DNA from: Psilocybe azurescens | Taxonomy: Eukaryota; Basidiomycota; Agaricomycetes; Agaricales; Agrocybaceae | Assembly: GCA_023853785.1 (NCBI GenBank) | Contig: JAJIRX010000767.1 | Location: forward strand, 1 to 64,000 | DNA: 64,000 bases | Direction of reading: 5' to 3' | Shown here: positions 1 through 11,326 of the stretch, piece after piece | How the letters are laid out: each line of letters starts with the position of its first letter | Numbering within the stretch: the stretch's first letter is position 1 | Position numbers and translations under genes: made by a program | Notes under the pieces: generated by a model | What the model saw: the letters and a program-made list of their open reading frames with translations, nothing else | The model's database searches: none | What the model was told of the DNA's origin: nothing

Positions 1-1302
1 TAAGGTCAATGAGCAGATGGTTGTGGTGAATGGGTTTATAGAGCCTATCATGAGAGCGGCTGTGGAAAGGAAGAGGATGCTCAGCGGCGATAGAGGCGCT
101 GAAAAGTCGTCGGAGAAGGTGGCTTTTAACACGGACAGGGAGGTAAAAGATGGAGAAAGCTTGTTGGATCATTTGATCAACTACACTGAAGGTATGTTTT
201 AGTGTTAAATATCAGAACCAAACTTGACTTACGAGTTTCTTGACCAGACGAGACTGTTCTACGTGACGAAATTCTGAATATTCTTCTGGCAGGACGCGAT
301 ACTGTGCGTTCAGAATTGATACCCTATCGAATCGTCGCATCCGCTCACACTTTGCACCAGACAACAAACAGCATAACATATGCCATCTACATGCTCGCCG
401 AACATCCTGACGTCCTCCAACGCCTAAGAAACGAAGTGCTCGAAAAGGTCGGTGATACCCGCCGGCCTACATTCGAGGCGATGAAAGACATGAGATATCT
501 TCGCGCCGTCATCAACGAAACGCTTAGATTGTACCCTGCCGTGTACGTGTCTCACTTTGACAAGTCGTTTGTCTGCAAAAGGCAAGATATCTGACGAATG
601 GGGTAAATAGTCCGTTCAACATCAGGTCCACCGCAAATCCTGTCATCCTTCCGGGTAAATATGGTAATAAGCCCTTTTATCTCCCTGCGCATAGCAAGTG
701 AGTCTTTTATGCTCTGTGGTCTGTGAGCGAATTCATGCTGACCTTGGAGATAGGGCGCCCTACAGCGTGTTGTTAATGCATCGGAGAAAAGACCTCTGGG
801 GTCCTGACGGTAAGTCAATTTGAAGGTTTACTGTCACGCAACTGGAAAGATCTAATTTACGCATTGCAGCTGATGTATTCGATCCGGATCGTTTCCTGGA
901 CGCCCGTTTGAGGAAATATATCACTCGAATCCCTTCATTTTCCTCCCTTTCAACGCCGGACCGAGAATATGCTTGGGCCAGCAGGTACGTTCGACGCAAT
1001 TCCTTCATGGTCATTCACTCCCTCCATTTGTCTCGCTGACACGCCATTGAAATTTCCAGTTCGCATACCACGAAACTTCGTTCTTCCTCATCAGGTTATT
1101 ACAGCAATTCTCCAGCATCACCCACGTTTATGACGCACAGCCCCCGACATCGCGTCCGCCTCACGAGTGGAATACCAGTGAAGGTCCCAAAGGAAGGGAT
1201 AAAATTAGGATGAAGAGTTATATGACAATGAGCGTTATGGGCGGATGTTGGGTTAAGTTGGAGGAGGCAGTGAGTAGCGACGATGCTATGAACGTGGTAT
1301 GA
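1..1302 (+). CDS. Cytochrome P450, C-terminal part (cut by window start)
   Basis: The 3' part of a haem-thiolate monooxygenase, expected to be ER-anchored. The I-helix AGRDT motif is split by an intron at 304-360. It is followed by AEHPDV, the ExxR motif NETLRLYP, a [10 protein letters not shown] segment and the haem loop [12 protein letters not shown] near 943-984. The last exon ends ELxxA...MNVV with TGA at 1300-1302. It belongs to the same family as the P450s at 32.8, 35.9, 39.3 and 62 kb, a basidiomycete type resembling CYP63/CYP5136 (often annotated PAH-inducible). The subfamily is my inference. A base is missing near 929 (ACTCGAAT where relatives have ACTCCGAAT, giving TPNP), which throws the haem loop out of frame. 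I treat this as a likely one-base sequence error, but a pseudogene is possible. The N-terminal half lies outside the window. Confidence 0.88.
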
Positions 1303-1919
1303 GTAGAACCAAACTATTCATAAAGATGAAAGTTGGTTGGAAAGCTGTGTGTATTTTATCTATCAAGTATTGATTCAGTGTGTAATTTTACGGATGTCAA
1401 TTGACAATATTGTCTACTTTATGCGCTGTGAGAGCTCTTGAGCTCATATGTTTGCCTTGTATCGTTTTGTCTTCGTTGGCATCAGCTTTCAGACTTCGAC
1501 GCAACTCCGACAATATTACCAGAAACTTCTGCACCCAAGCGATGCTAATCAATTCTCAAATCACCGGTATCTTTCGGAATATCTTCACTGAAGCCCTACG
1601 AGGATTAATCAAACAGATTCTGATCATTGCAGGAAGGAGAAGCAATCAATGACACAATTCGCCACTCGTGCGTCACCTCTTCCGTTCTGCGCTGCTCTGA
1701 GAATCTCTAAATACTGGTTGCAGACTACAAGTAGAGACCACCATGCATCTAGCAATACTGGCTTTGGATTTCCTAGTGATCGCCTTCTATGCAGTCTCGA
1801 ATTAGCGCCTCTGCTGCAGGGCCTCTAGGCGTGATTATGCAATCGAAGGGAGCGGGGTATCTGGTAAACGGCGATCCAAGAAATTAGCATGCATACTACA
1901 CAATTGACGTGGAAATTCC
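1303..1919. other. Intergenic spacer between convergent P450 genes
   Basis: Two P450 genes end towards each other here. No open frame with family resemblance, repeat or RNA gene is visible. It is presumably 3' untranslated sequence and terminators of both genes. Confidence 0.6.
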
Positions 1920-3972
1920 TCACGAGAGTAAACCGCTGGTGAATTCTGCTTTGAGCTTCACAGGGTTTCCGAGATCATCGAGAGGTGGCTTGATATCGTA
2001 TACGGATAGGACAGAAGAGACAATCGAGTAGAGTGCATTGTCACTCATGTGCCTTCCTGGACACTGACTACCATTGGAACTCAGTTGTCGTGATATTTCT
2101 TTCCTTCAAAGGAATTGATTGAGGCATGCTTACCGACGCCCAAAACCAAAAGCCGCGCAATCTGGATTTCTCGCGTTGGGGTCCAGTTCACCATCCTTCA
2201 AGTATCGGTCGGGCTCGAATTCCATTGGGTTGGTAAAGACATCCGGGTCGTGTAAAATGGCCCTGTTGACGTTATGTGACTTCTCCGCAACCAGGGGTTT
2301 AGAGAATCACAAGGCGAACGTACCATGCATTTCCCATTACCACGGTTCCACGGGGATGAAATAACCGTCGTATTCATCATCCTCGGTGCACATATGACCC
2401 ACAGCTATACGTTCTTTAGCATCTCTAAAATTATAGTTACAGGAAAATTCAATACCAAGAGGCGTGACCTGGTTCCAACGCACGCTTTCTTTGACTAAGG
2501 CGTTGATATAGGGCAAAGAATCTCGGTCGCTGAAGTCTGGGAGACGGTTTCGACCAACTACGGCGTCCAGCTCTGCTTGTGCCTTTCTTTGTACTTCGGG
2601 ATAAAGCGCCATCGCCAAAAGAACGACTGCACTGTAGAGACAGTCTGCAATATAGGATTCATCAATTTGTAAGCGGAGAGATTAGCGTTGGATGACCCAC
2701 CGTGTCTGCGCCACCTGTGGCATGACATGGATTAAGTTTGTGGAACCAACAGTGATGGGAGTTGGAGCTACGCACCCACGTATGCTACGGCTGCAGTGTC
2801 TTGAGCAAGCTTTCTTTCTTCAGCATAAAGTGGATCGCTCTTATCAGGTAGACGTTCTATTAGCGTTGCAGACAGCGACGGCACCGCAGTCCCTTTTTCT
2901 GCGTATATAATCTCAAGTCAATATTTAATCGCATGCTCAGGGAAATTAATTCAAACCATTTCACTCTCAGCATACTTGAACGGCTTCTCAGCAACGTCGG
3001 CATTTACAGTTCTCCACCGTGCGGCTTTTCGCTTGAAGCCGGCTCCAGGAAACCAGGAGGGAACGTGCAATAGAACAGGTATGAGATCCACCAAAAATGT
3101 GCCAGGAATTCCCGCTTCAGCTAGACCCATGAGCGCCTCCTCAGCGTTCGATATGTACGGATCAGCTGACTCTTTGACGGTTATACCATATGCTACACTC
3201 ATGATGGTAGTAGCAAATGTGCTATATATTGAAAGCTCAGAAGACACGAAGCTATGATAATTGACATCGCAATCAACTCACTGTCGGATATGATGCATAA
3301 AGTTCTCAGGCGATACGAGAAGTCGATTAAGCAATACTCGAGCTTCGCGCAATTGAGTTGGACGATATTTCCAGACGATATTGTGATGGAAATGCTCATT
3401 GAAAGCTCTGCGATGTCGACGCCACCATTGTCCGTAAGGAAGCATGGCCATGTTATAGTCCCAGTTCATCCTAATTGAAAGAAATATCAATACGAGATAG
3501 CATAGGCTCACCATTGACAAAATGGAATATTACAGTTCAATAACCATAGGCATTCGCATTCTATCCGAGTAGTTTGAAGATCGTTTATCGAAGAGGTCAC
3601 TAGTTCTTTTGAGAGACCCCAGGACCATGAACGGCTGGCCGAGGACTTCGAAATATATCATATCGCCTAAGACACAATAAGCTATACTGGCCATTAAATT
3701 AAAAAGGCGTAAAGCTGAAGCGCACCATAGGTTTTAGACCATTCGTTGTAAGCAATCCACGGTTTATCCTGAGGCATATCCAGTAGATTTCCGATTATCG
3801 GATAGCCTTTGGGACCAGGGGGTAGAGGAAGGTTCTTTGGGTTACGTTTTCGGGATTTACCCCATAAAGCCTGTGCAACGAGTGCATATGCGAGTGTTCC
3901 AACGAGGACCGCATATACAGGGTAGGTTACAAGCAAAGCAGTCATTCTCGAGAGCATAAACATGGCGGGCAT
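1920..3972 (-). CDS. Cytochrome P450, CYP64/O-methylsterigmatocystin oxidoreductase-like type
   Basis: A complete P450 on the minus strand, of a different family from its neighbours. In order: an N-terminal membrane anchor, the proline hinge LPLPPGPKGYPIIGN, a WRRHRRAF segment (C helix), a GGADT I-helix split by introns, PEVQRKAQAELDAVVGR, the ExxR motif KESVRW, the DPDVFTNPMEFEPDRYL segment, and the haem loop FGFGRRQCPGR split by an intron before the cysteine exon. The stop is TGA at 1920-1922. At least eight introns can be placed. One base is missing near 2345: a run of four C reads IPVEPW-stop, and with five C it reads IPRGTVVMGNAW, the expected continuation. The junction near 2640-2700 is also uncertain: the good donor GTGGGT gives the wrong frame, while a weaker GTCATC keeps it. 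Fungal relatives act on many hydrophobic substrates, so the substrate cannot be predicted. Confidence 0.85.
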
Positions 3973-4533
3973 TTTGATGTACTGTAGAAGGATGAGCTTT
4001 GACGGGAGTTTATATTATATTCGTGACCGATATTAATTGATGCACTGAAAAGTGAATTCGGAAGGGAATATTCCAATGGGTGGACGCTACTGGTAAGACA
4101 GCAAGCTGCGGTTCTTCGAGGACGTAAAATATCCCACAATCGTGCGACAAGGTGGGTGAAATTTTGTTAAAATAGTCAGGTTCTGAACGCTGTGCCAGCA
4201 TGATAGGGACCGAGTGCCTTCCTTGCACGAAGCAAAGTGGTGGGACTTCTAGTTTCCGGGAACCTCATTTGATAGGGCATCTGGGATCGAGGGTTTTTCA
4301 GAGAGATACTTAAGCATAGTCAATACGAAAGCGCTGACATCCCAGTTGACCCAGACATCGTGGAAGTCTGGTGAATGTTCAAGCACCGATTACTCCAATA
4401 GTTGGAGACAGTCTAGGCAGTCCTAGATTGGCCAACAGATATCGAGCAGCAAGGGAATATAAATAAGAAGAATCTGTGATCGTAAGCTGCCTGCCTTCTG
4501 TGTCAGGTTAAGCGATAGACATCACCCTGGATG
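3973..4533. other. Upstream region of the minus-strand P450
   Basis: Presumed promoter side of the P450 that starts at 3972. The short open frames here have no recognisable features. I see no clear TATA box or repeat. Confidence 0.4.
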
Positions 4534-4933
4534 CTAAAACGTGTTCGCTTTCCCGCCTAGCTGAGTCATTAGACTTGAATGGCTCCTGTCTGCCAACGAA
4601 TGTGGTAGATAGTCATCAGCTGGTATGTCCGGAGCATCAAGAGATAAGACAATGTCCCACCATCCTGCGCAATTATCCATGTCAGAAAAGGATCTGGGGT
4701 AGTTCAGGTTCAAGGTAATTTGGATAGTAGCGGTCAGGGTTTCCATTGACTTGACACAAGCTTTCGGCGTTTTTGAGCCGAACACTGAGTCTATTCCAAA
4801 GTCCAAAGCGTCCTCACTAAATCCTTCAGTGTTGAAGATATGGGCAATTGAGAACGCAGTTTCTTGCTTCGCTGAGCTTTTGCCTCCGTGTCTCTGGAAG
4901 TCTGTCAGAAAATGTGGATATATTCGGGTAAAT
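4534..4933 (-). CDS. Possible coding remnant of unknown function
   Basis: One frame on the minus strand stays open for about 130 codons, from 4933 to a stop at 4534-4536, and its composition looks protein-like (for example DNCAGWWDIVLSLDAPD). An in-frame TAA lies just upstream, so this would be a last exon or a remnant. I recognise no family or motif. It could be chance in an otherwise non-coding region. Confidence 0.22.
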
Positions 4934-6352
4934 TATGGAAGCAAGAGTGTTCCCGGGAAGATTGGCACATGGAAAGATTGGCGCAGTTGGACAAAGATAA
5001 ACATATGCGTGAATTTCAATAATAGCGGGAAAGGTCCCACGGATATTTTACACTCATTACAGCTTGCGACCTAAAATACATCCATGAATATCTTAATAGC
5101 TTAATGATATATAAGAGTCTACAGCATATGCATTCAAAATTACGGACACAGCAATCTCGCTATAAATATCTCCGAGGGCAGACTCGGAGCCGTCAACTGG
5201 TCAACGTCAACTTCAGACGAGAGAGAAATTAGACAAATAAATACGATTTAATTCACATGCATGCGAATAAAATAGCTTCCACAAGCGAGATGAACCTGAG
5301 TATTAAGCTAATGAATTTTTGATCTACGCGGGGGAGTGATAGGTCTTCTCTGTGCATGATTCCAATCCTTCTGCAAAAATATTGAGGCTAAGATTTATCC
5401 TAATCCCCATGGACCGAGGAACTGAGCTATATTCAGAATCGTAAAATTATAGATAGACAGGTATTGCCGCCGGTAGACACGTATCGGATATAACATGCTA
5501 ATAGCCCGTTTGGCTCTCACATCCAAAAACATACCTTATGGATAGAACTTGCAAAGTTCCAACTTGAGAAAGGGTCCGCGCACAGCTTGTCATACTTTAT
5601 TACTGTAGCATGATAAGGTTTCATATTAGGGGCCTAATCATGTAAAGCATAAATCTCCCTGGTATAGAATCGTAACTGAGCAAGATCTTCATAATTCTTA
5701 AATATAGAGATCAAATCCTTATACTTGGCCCGTAGGTCCAGGGGCCAGGTGCTTCTAATTTAATACCACGTGACAAAACGCAGCGTCAAACTGTTGGTGC
5801 CAGCCATTGCCGATGCCGGTCTTGCTCTTGTTGTAATTTGTACAACTTCGACTTGACTTCAACCATGGTTAGACTTTCAAGTTTGAAAATTATATGGCCA
5901 CATTAATGATGATTCAGGAAACTGGGAAGAACATTCAACAATTTCATATTGATAACGGGCCACCATAGTCCTTTCATGGCTCAAGCACGCATTCGAATGA
6001 CTATAGGCTTCCATTATCAGGAAGGTGAGTTCTCTCTGTCTTCGTTGTCTCGACTTACTATGAATTACCCTTGTCCAGTATAGCCAGCCTTATGGTCGCA
6101 AACTGAATAGTGAACCAGCCATACAAGAGTCGTCCACAGATCCCATTGACTCTGGATAATGTCCTCGTTGCCACGATGAAAAGTGTCCTGTCCTGGCTAT
6201 TAGTGCCACAGTGGCTGAAGCCTCATTGTGATTAAGCGTACCTCGGTTAAAGCTAAAGGCCTTTAATGTCGGCTCAGCCATGCGCATTGCACATGCAGGC
6301 CCCATAGGTTACCAAAAGCTATTCGTGGCACCATCATCAACACGGCTGTACA
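4934..6352. other. AT-rich intergenic region, no gene seen
   Basis: About 1.4 kb of AT-rich sequence with many stops in all frames. No tRNA boxes, inverted repeats or conserved protein fragments were recognised. Confidence 0.5.
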
Positions 6353-6359
6353 TATAAAA
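6353..6359 (+). promoter_or_regulatory. TATA box of the 6.46 kb gene
   Basis: TATAAAA lies 99 bp upstream of the ATG at 6458 and is followed by a pyrimidine-rich stretch (CTTCTTACATTCTCCCTCTC), as at fungal transcription starts. Confidence 0.6.
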
Positions 6360-6457
6360 GGATCCTTGAATCCGCAGTAGGTTTCCCTCACTCTTATCTT
6401 CTTACATTCTCCCTCTCTCAATCCATCCCCGAAAATTTACACAACACACACCAGAAT

Positions 6458-7867
6458 ATGCCGGAACATGTTAATGCATCTCTCTCGCCTCGCAAGGCCT
6501 CGACGTACAACCCTCAGCGGGGATACGCGCTCAGACAGCCTACTTCGAATCTAGCCTACTCCTGCATCAACGCGTCCGACCTGCACTCGCCTAAAATCCC
6601 GATCTTACTCCCGAAGCAGCTTCTCGAGGACTTGTATCCTAATGCGCCGGCTTGGGATTTAGCCGAGATTCCACCGCTGTGTAGTATCTGGGATAATGAT
6701 GGCGATGAAAGCCGCGATTCCACCTTTTCACGCACCCAGCGCGTCTTCCCATCCTCGCGTATCCCAACTGCCGTCCCTGGGCCCAAGCTATGCTCTATCA
6801 ATCCAGAGTGTACCAATGGGACCCTGAAGCAAAGGTTCTGTGATACTCTCCCGCACGATCTTTGGGCTGTTGTTGTATCTGGTTCAACTATACAATATGT
6901 GCAAGACACTGGAACTCTGCGCGTCACCATCGGAGGCACCGAACCACCTTCTACTGAAGAAGTAGAATGCGAACTGGCGCCTTGGAAGGAAGATGCCTGG
7001 GTTTCTACTGTGTCTATTGTTGTCTCGGATTCGGTTACGCTAGCTAGCTTTTTTAAGGCGGCGCCGTATAAAGCTGTTCTGTGGATTTTGAACTGGCTGC
7101 AGGGCGCTCACGGGAATACTATTGAGACGATCAGAGTCTCCCTTCCTATGCGCATGCCGTGCTCCAAGAAAACAGATATACCAGCGATGTTATCGTCTAT
7201 AGTTCTTGACGATGATGAGGGCACGAAGCCAGCCTCTTCGAGTCAGATTTATCCAGCCCTGAAAACGTTGTATTGGAGAGGCGACTGTCGCTTGCTTCCA
7301 AAGCTCTTACCTTCCCTCGCTTCGCACAATACACGAACACTCACGGTGGCCAGCGATCTGAGCATACCAGACGCGCTCTGGGTGCTCCGTCATTTCTCGA
7401 GTTCTAGACTGCACACCCTGGATTTGGCGACGCTGGTCGTCGATCCTCGACCGACTCTGAATCGCCCTGAGGATAATAAAGAAAAACTGGGTCGATACAG
7501 CAAACCGGCCTACTCCAAGTCTCGAGAGCGGCCTCTGCCACCATTCGCCTTGCCTTACCTAGACACACTGACGATAGGCTCTTCCATCCCATTTCACACC
7601 TTCCTAGTGCAGATTGCAATGCCTCGCTTATGCTCTGTCTTTCTCGTCCTCAATGGAAATGATGTCGAAGGATCGTTCCATACCCGGCACAGTGGGAAGT
7701 ATGGGACTGAAGAGATATTACATTCTTTCCTCGCGGACCCTTCTGTGCGGAATCATAAATTGCTTTTTGTGGGTGTTCGGTGTGGTCTTGCGCCTGAGAG
7801 GGCGGAACACATTGAGGGGCTGGTGAGGCAGAGAGTTTCGCCAGATGCAGTTGTGAAGGTTTGTTGA
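6458..7867 (+). CDS. Hypothetical protein, 469 residues, single exon
   Basis: A long uninterrupted frame with a TATA box upstream and a Met start (MPEHVNASLSPRKAST). I recognise no domain with certainty. The middle, about residues 265-330, has spaced leucines (TLYWRGDCRLLPKLLPSL, TRTLTVASDL, LHTLDLATLVV) of the kind seen in the leucine-rich part of basidiomycete F-box-like proteins. No F-box is evident at the N-terminus. There is no signal peptide or membrane segment. The lack of introns is unusual beside its intron-rich neighbours. It has no frameshift, so it is probably a real, intact gene. Confidence 0.75.
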   Translation: MPEHVNASLSPRKASTYNPQRGYALRQPTSNLAYSCINASDLHSPKIPILLPKQLLEDLYPNAPAWDLAEIPPLCSIWDNDGDESRDSTFSRTQRVFPSSRIPTAVPGPKLCSINPECTNGTLKQRFCDTLPHDLWAVVVSGSTIQYVQDTGTLRVTIGGTEPPSTEEVECELAPWKEDAWVSTVSIVVSDSVTLASFFKAAPYKAVLWILNWLQGAHGNTIETIRVSLPMRMPCSKKTDIPAMLSSIVLDDDEGTKPASSSQIYPALKTLYWRGDCRLLPKLLPSLASHNTRTLTVASDLSIPDALWVLRHFSSSRLHTLDLATLVVDPRPTLNRPEDNKEKLGRYSKPAYSKSRERPLPPFALPYLDTLTIGSSIPFHTFLVQIAMPRLCSVFLVLNGNDVEGSFHTRHSGKYGTEEILHSFLADPSVRNHKLLFVGVRCGLAPERAEHIEGLVRQRVSPDAVVKVC

Positions 7868-8623
7868 AAAGGGGTGTGTGGTACTTACGACGAATTGGAG
7901 TTTCAAAAGGTGTATTTTGTCTTGATGATATAGAAATTAGAATAGAACACTTATTAAATATGTGAACCTAGGACTTGGACCTCACTCAGGGAGGCCGGGT
8001 CTACATCCCTATCTTATCTTTCATCGTAATCCACCTATGCATTTGAGTCTGGACGTCTTGCACATTGCTACTGGATCAGCGAGTCCAAGTTCGAGTCTGT
8101 GCGGCGGGCATAATAATCATCCAAAGTCGCGAAAGCTTGAACTTGTGGTCCTAATTCATCTTTCCCTTCTATTATTTTGAACGATGTCATCGAGATTTGA
8201 CAGAAAGTTCGAAAGACATCGAGCAACAACGCAAAATTGGCATGCTTACGTGGATCATACTGCGGTCCAGCGTACGCAGCGATCCAACGATGAGCACCGC
8301 CGTAGTTGTCGTTGTCGCAGCAAGTACTTGTATGTAGAGGCTGTACGATGATCCGACCCCGGTGAAGTGGGATCATGCATCACAGGTAATCATAATCCAT
8401 AATCCGTCTACTTATAATAAAAGTAAGATCGCACGAGGAGCCAGTTATTTTTCCCTCTCTCTCAGTTCTCCCTCTTGAAACGAGACCACCACCACCTATT
8501 TGCTCGCATTTCTATCTACGAAATCACGACCTGCAACTAGAGAGATCTACACCCCTGAGACTTTGTGACGACAAGCGTAACCATCAGCATCAGTTCACCG
8601 TCGGCTACTCACCAGTTCCAACT
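7868..8623. other. Intergenic region before SEC14
   Basis: Contains the 3' end of the 6.46 kb gene and the promoter/5' UTR of SEC14. A minus-strand frame of 102 codons at 8068-8376 has no recognisable motif and I do not accept it as a gene. The last 180 bp are pyrimidine-rich and CACCACC-rich, as in a 5' UTR. Confidence 0.4.
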
Positions 8624-8647
8624 ACCACCACCACCACCACCACCACC
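8624..8647 (+). repeat. (ACC)8 microsatellite abutting the SEC14 start codon
   Basis: Eight perfect ACC units run directly into the ATG at 8648. Being in the 5' UTR, the repeat would alter leader length without changing the protein. Confidence 0.9.
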
Positions 8648-10979
8648 ATGTCGCAACAACAACAACCGCAAGCGGCGTCCGCCTCGCCCATGCCAGAGGG
8701 TGTCACGGACCCCAACTACCACCCCGAGCCAGGCCGCCTCGGCAACCTCACGGTGATGCAGCTGCACACGCTCGAGAAGCTCAAGAAGGAGCTCAAGGAG
8801 GAGGGCCACTTTGTCGAGGAGAGGATGGACGATGCTATGCTTTTGAGGTGGGTTTTTAGCTTTCAATATTCTTTTTTCCCGTTTTCTTGCTTGTTTGCTT
8901 GCTTTCGCTTTCTGGGAGAGGGATTGGGGCCTGCGTTTGCGGGGTTGTCCCTGTGTTGTTTGGACGGGAAGGAGGCATAGATGGGTGTGGATTGGGATTG
9001 GGATGAAGCATAGGCAAAGACGGAAGGGTCGGTGCTGCGCGGTTTTGATGTGTGGACATGGACGTGGACGTAGCCGGCGACGAGAGGACAATGGGACGTG
9101 CCAGTCGTGTCTCTCCAATGGTGCTGTCGTCGTGTCATCCTAAAGTCTAGACGTCCCACTGTGTGTCTTGCATTAGGTGGACATGTGTGCAGTTTCATTG
9201 CTCCACTGGATGAGTCTCGATACCAGCTACCACCGCCCTCACATCGCTGCCACCGCCATCGTTCGCCATCGCGCTGTCTGATCCGATCGGCTTATCGAAG
9301 CATTGCCATCTTTCACCTCTTTCACCGCGAGTAGTTTTGTTCTTGATTTCTCTTCTCTTCTTTATCGCGATTCGTTTTCTTCTTGCTTGTCTGTTTTGTT
9401 TCTCTTTTGATTTTTGGAGGGGTTTGGGTCTGCGTTTGCGCCTTTCCCCCTGTATCGTTTGGACAAGGAGGTCGATTTATGGTGGGATTGGCATAGAGAA
9501 GAATGGTCGATGCTGCATGGCTCTGCGCGCAGGTGTGGTGGCCGGCGACGAGAGGACGGTGGGACGTGGCATTGTGCATCACTCGAATGGCACCGTCGTG
9601 TCAGACGTCCGACATATGCTGCTCCATTGGATGTTTCTAGGCATAACCAAACACCACCGTCCTTGTCATCGCGATTGCCATCGCCTTCGCCATCGTTCGC
9701 CATCGCGATTGCTCGCATTATTCCCCACCTCCTTCCACAGGGCGCGATCAGCGCCATTGTCAGTGCGCTTTTTGATTTCGGGTTCTGACATTGTTGCTGC
9801 TTGCTCAATGCTTGCACTGTCACGGCCATCTCAAGGAGATCATTCCCCTCCTTCCAGCGTCTTATGACACGTCCTTTTGCTTGCTGATCTCGCACATCGC
9901 GATTATCGCCATCGGTTTAATTCCATTTTACTTATCACTTGATCAGCATGGGCGACGACTATGACTCCTATCTCTCCACCTACATCTCAGTCTACATACT
10001 TTACACTTCTCTCTTCATGATTGCTTTCGCCTTTTCAATACGATTAGTTTCTTTCCTTCTTTTCTCTTCTTTATCGCAATATTCTTATTATTCTCTTTCT
10101 CTCGAAATCTTGAATGATGACGATGACGATGACGTGACGTACTAACGCCCCTCCCCACTCCCCTGTGCACGTCTAGATTCCTGCGCGCCCGGAAATTCGA
10201 TCTCGCGAAGGCCAAAGAGATGCTGCTGGCAGCTGAGAAGTGGAGAAAGGAGTTTGGCGTAGACGATATCGTGAAGTGAGTACACGCGACTCGTATGATG
10301 GTGGTTTTGATGCTGACACGATTTGGATTAATGTAGGAACTTTGACTTTAAAGAAAAGGCAGAGGTGGATAAATATTACCCCCAGTATTATCACAAAAAC
10401 GACAAGGTTCGTTGTCAACATCGTCATCTCCCTCCGAAGCCTGACCACCGCACTTTTTAAAAACACAGGACGGCCGCCCCGTGTACGTCGAGCGCCTCGG
10501 CAAGCTCGACATCAAAGCGCTCTACGCCGCGACGACCCAAGAGCGCCAGCTCCAGCGGCTCGTGTTCGAATACGAGAAGTTCCTCTCCGACCGGCTGCCC
10601 GCGTGCGCGCGCGGCGGGGCACCCTGTCGAGACGTCCTGCACGATCCTCGACCTCGGCGGCGTCTCGCTCTCGAACTTCTACCGCGTCAAGGACTACGTC
10701 TCCCAAGCCTCCTCCATCGGGCAGGACCGGTACCCGGAGACGATGGGCAAGTTCTACATTATCAACGCGCCGTGGGCGTTCAGCGCGGTGTGGGCGATCA
10801 TCAAGCCGTGGCTGGACGAGGTCACGGTGAAGAAGATCAATATCCTGGGGAGCGGGTATAAGGACGAGCTGCTGAAGCAGATCCCGAAGGAGAGTTTGCC
10901 AAGGGAGTTTGGCGGCGAGTGTGAGTGCCCAGGCGGGTGCTCGTTGAGCGACGCGGGGCCGTGGAATCCTGTCAAGTAG
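8648..10979 (+). CDS. SEC14: Sec14-like phosphatidylinositol/phosphatidylcholine transfer protein
   Basis: CRAL-TRIO lipid-exchange protein that in fungi couples lipid metabolism to Golgi secretion. Exons: 8648-8847, 10177-10275, 10337-10406, 10469-10979. Exon 1 carries the CRAL-TRIO N-terminal helices, ending in DDAMLLR and joining [16 protein letters not shown]. Then follow [64 protein letters not shown] and LPREFGG, all Sec14 hallmarks in the right order. The length of about 300 residues is normal. Intron 1 is 1329 nt, far longer than any other here, and contains a diverged tandem repeat. The frame shifts by one base near 10608-10620 in a GC-rich G run, between LPAC and GHPVETSCT. Because the rest is so well conserved, this is probably a sequence error. 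Confidence 0.93.
8860..9800. repeat. Diverged tandem duplication inside SEC14 intron 1
   Basis: Two related units of about 430-500 bp lie in a row. Matched blocks include CTGCGTTTGCG (8931 and 9430), GCCGGCGACGAGAGGAC (9073 and 9541) and CGCCATCGTTCGCCATCGCG (9254 and 9688). Spacing drops from 499 to 434 bp along the unit because of indels. A shorter third echo (TCTCTTCTTTATCGC) occurs near 10062. No TE protein is encoded. Open frames on both strands are Arg/Ser/His-rich and look like repeat artefacts. Confidence 0.75.
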
Positions 10980-11326
10980 AGGCGGAAGGTCACGGTGGGG
11001 GGTGCCGCGTCGGACGTGTGAAGGTTTAGCTGTTTAATACCTCGGTCTTGTTGCTTAATAGGCCTCTTTTTCTTCCTTTCAGTTCGCTTTCTTCTCCTTC
11101 TCTTTTATTCCCTATCCTCTGATTGTCTGTTTCTTTTTCTTCTCTTTTGCATAGGAAGTTTTGCATGTATCCACCCGCGCATGTAATCAGATCCTTTTCT
11201 TTTTCCCTTTTCCCTCCCGGAATTCATCGACGCGCTGAGGATCATCGATTATGACCAAGCAAATAAGTTATATAAGATCTAGCAGCACAAATCGCTCAAC
11301 ATTAACCGTCAACTATTACTTAGCAT
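10980..11326. other. Spacer between convergent SEC14 and hydrolase genes
   Basis: T-rich 3' flanks of two converging genes. No further feature seen. Confidence 0.5.

Noticed and set aside
8068..8376. A 102-codon minus-strand frame
   Set aside because: No motif, no intron support, and it overlaps the SEC14 promoter region. It could be real but I cannot support it.
8609..9895. Several overlapping 110-177 codon frames on both strands
   Set aside because: They fall in the SEC14 intron repeat, are Arg/His/Ser-rich low complexity and occur on both strands at once.
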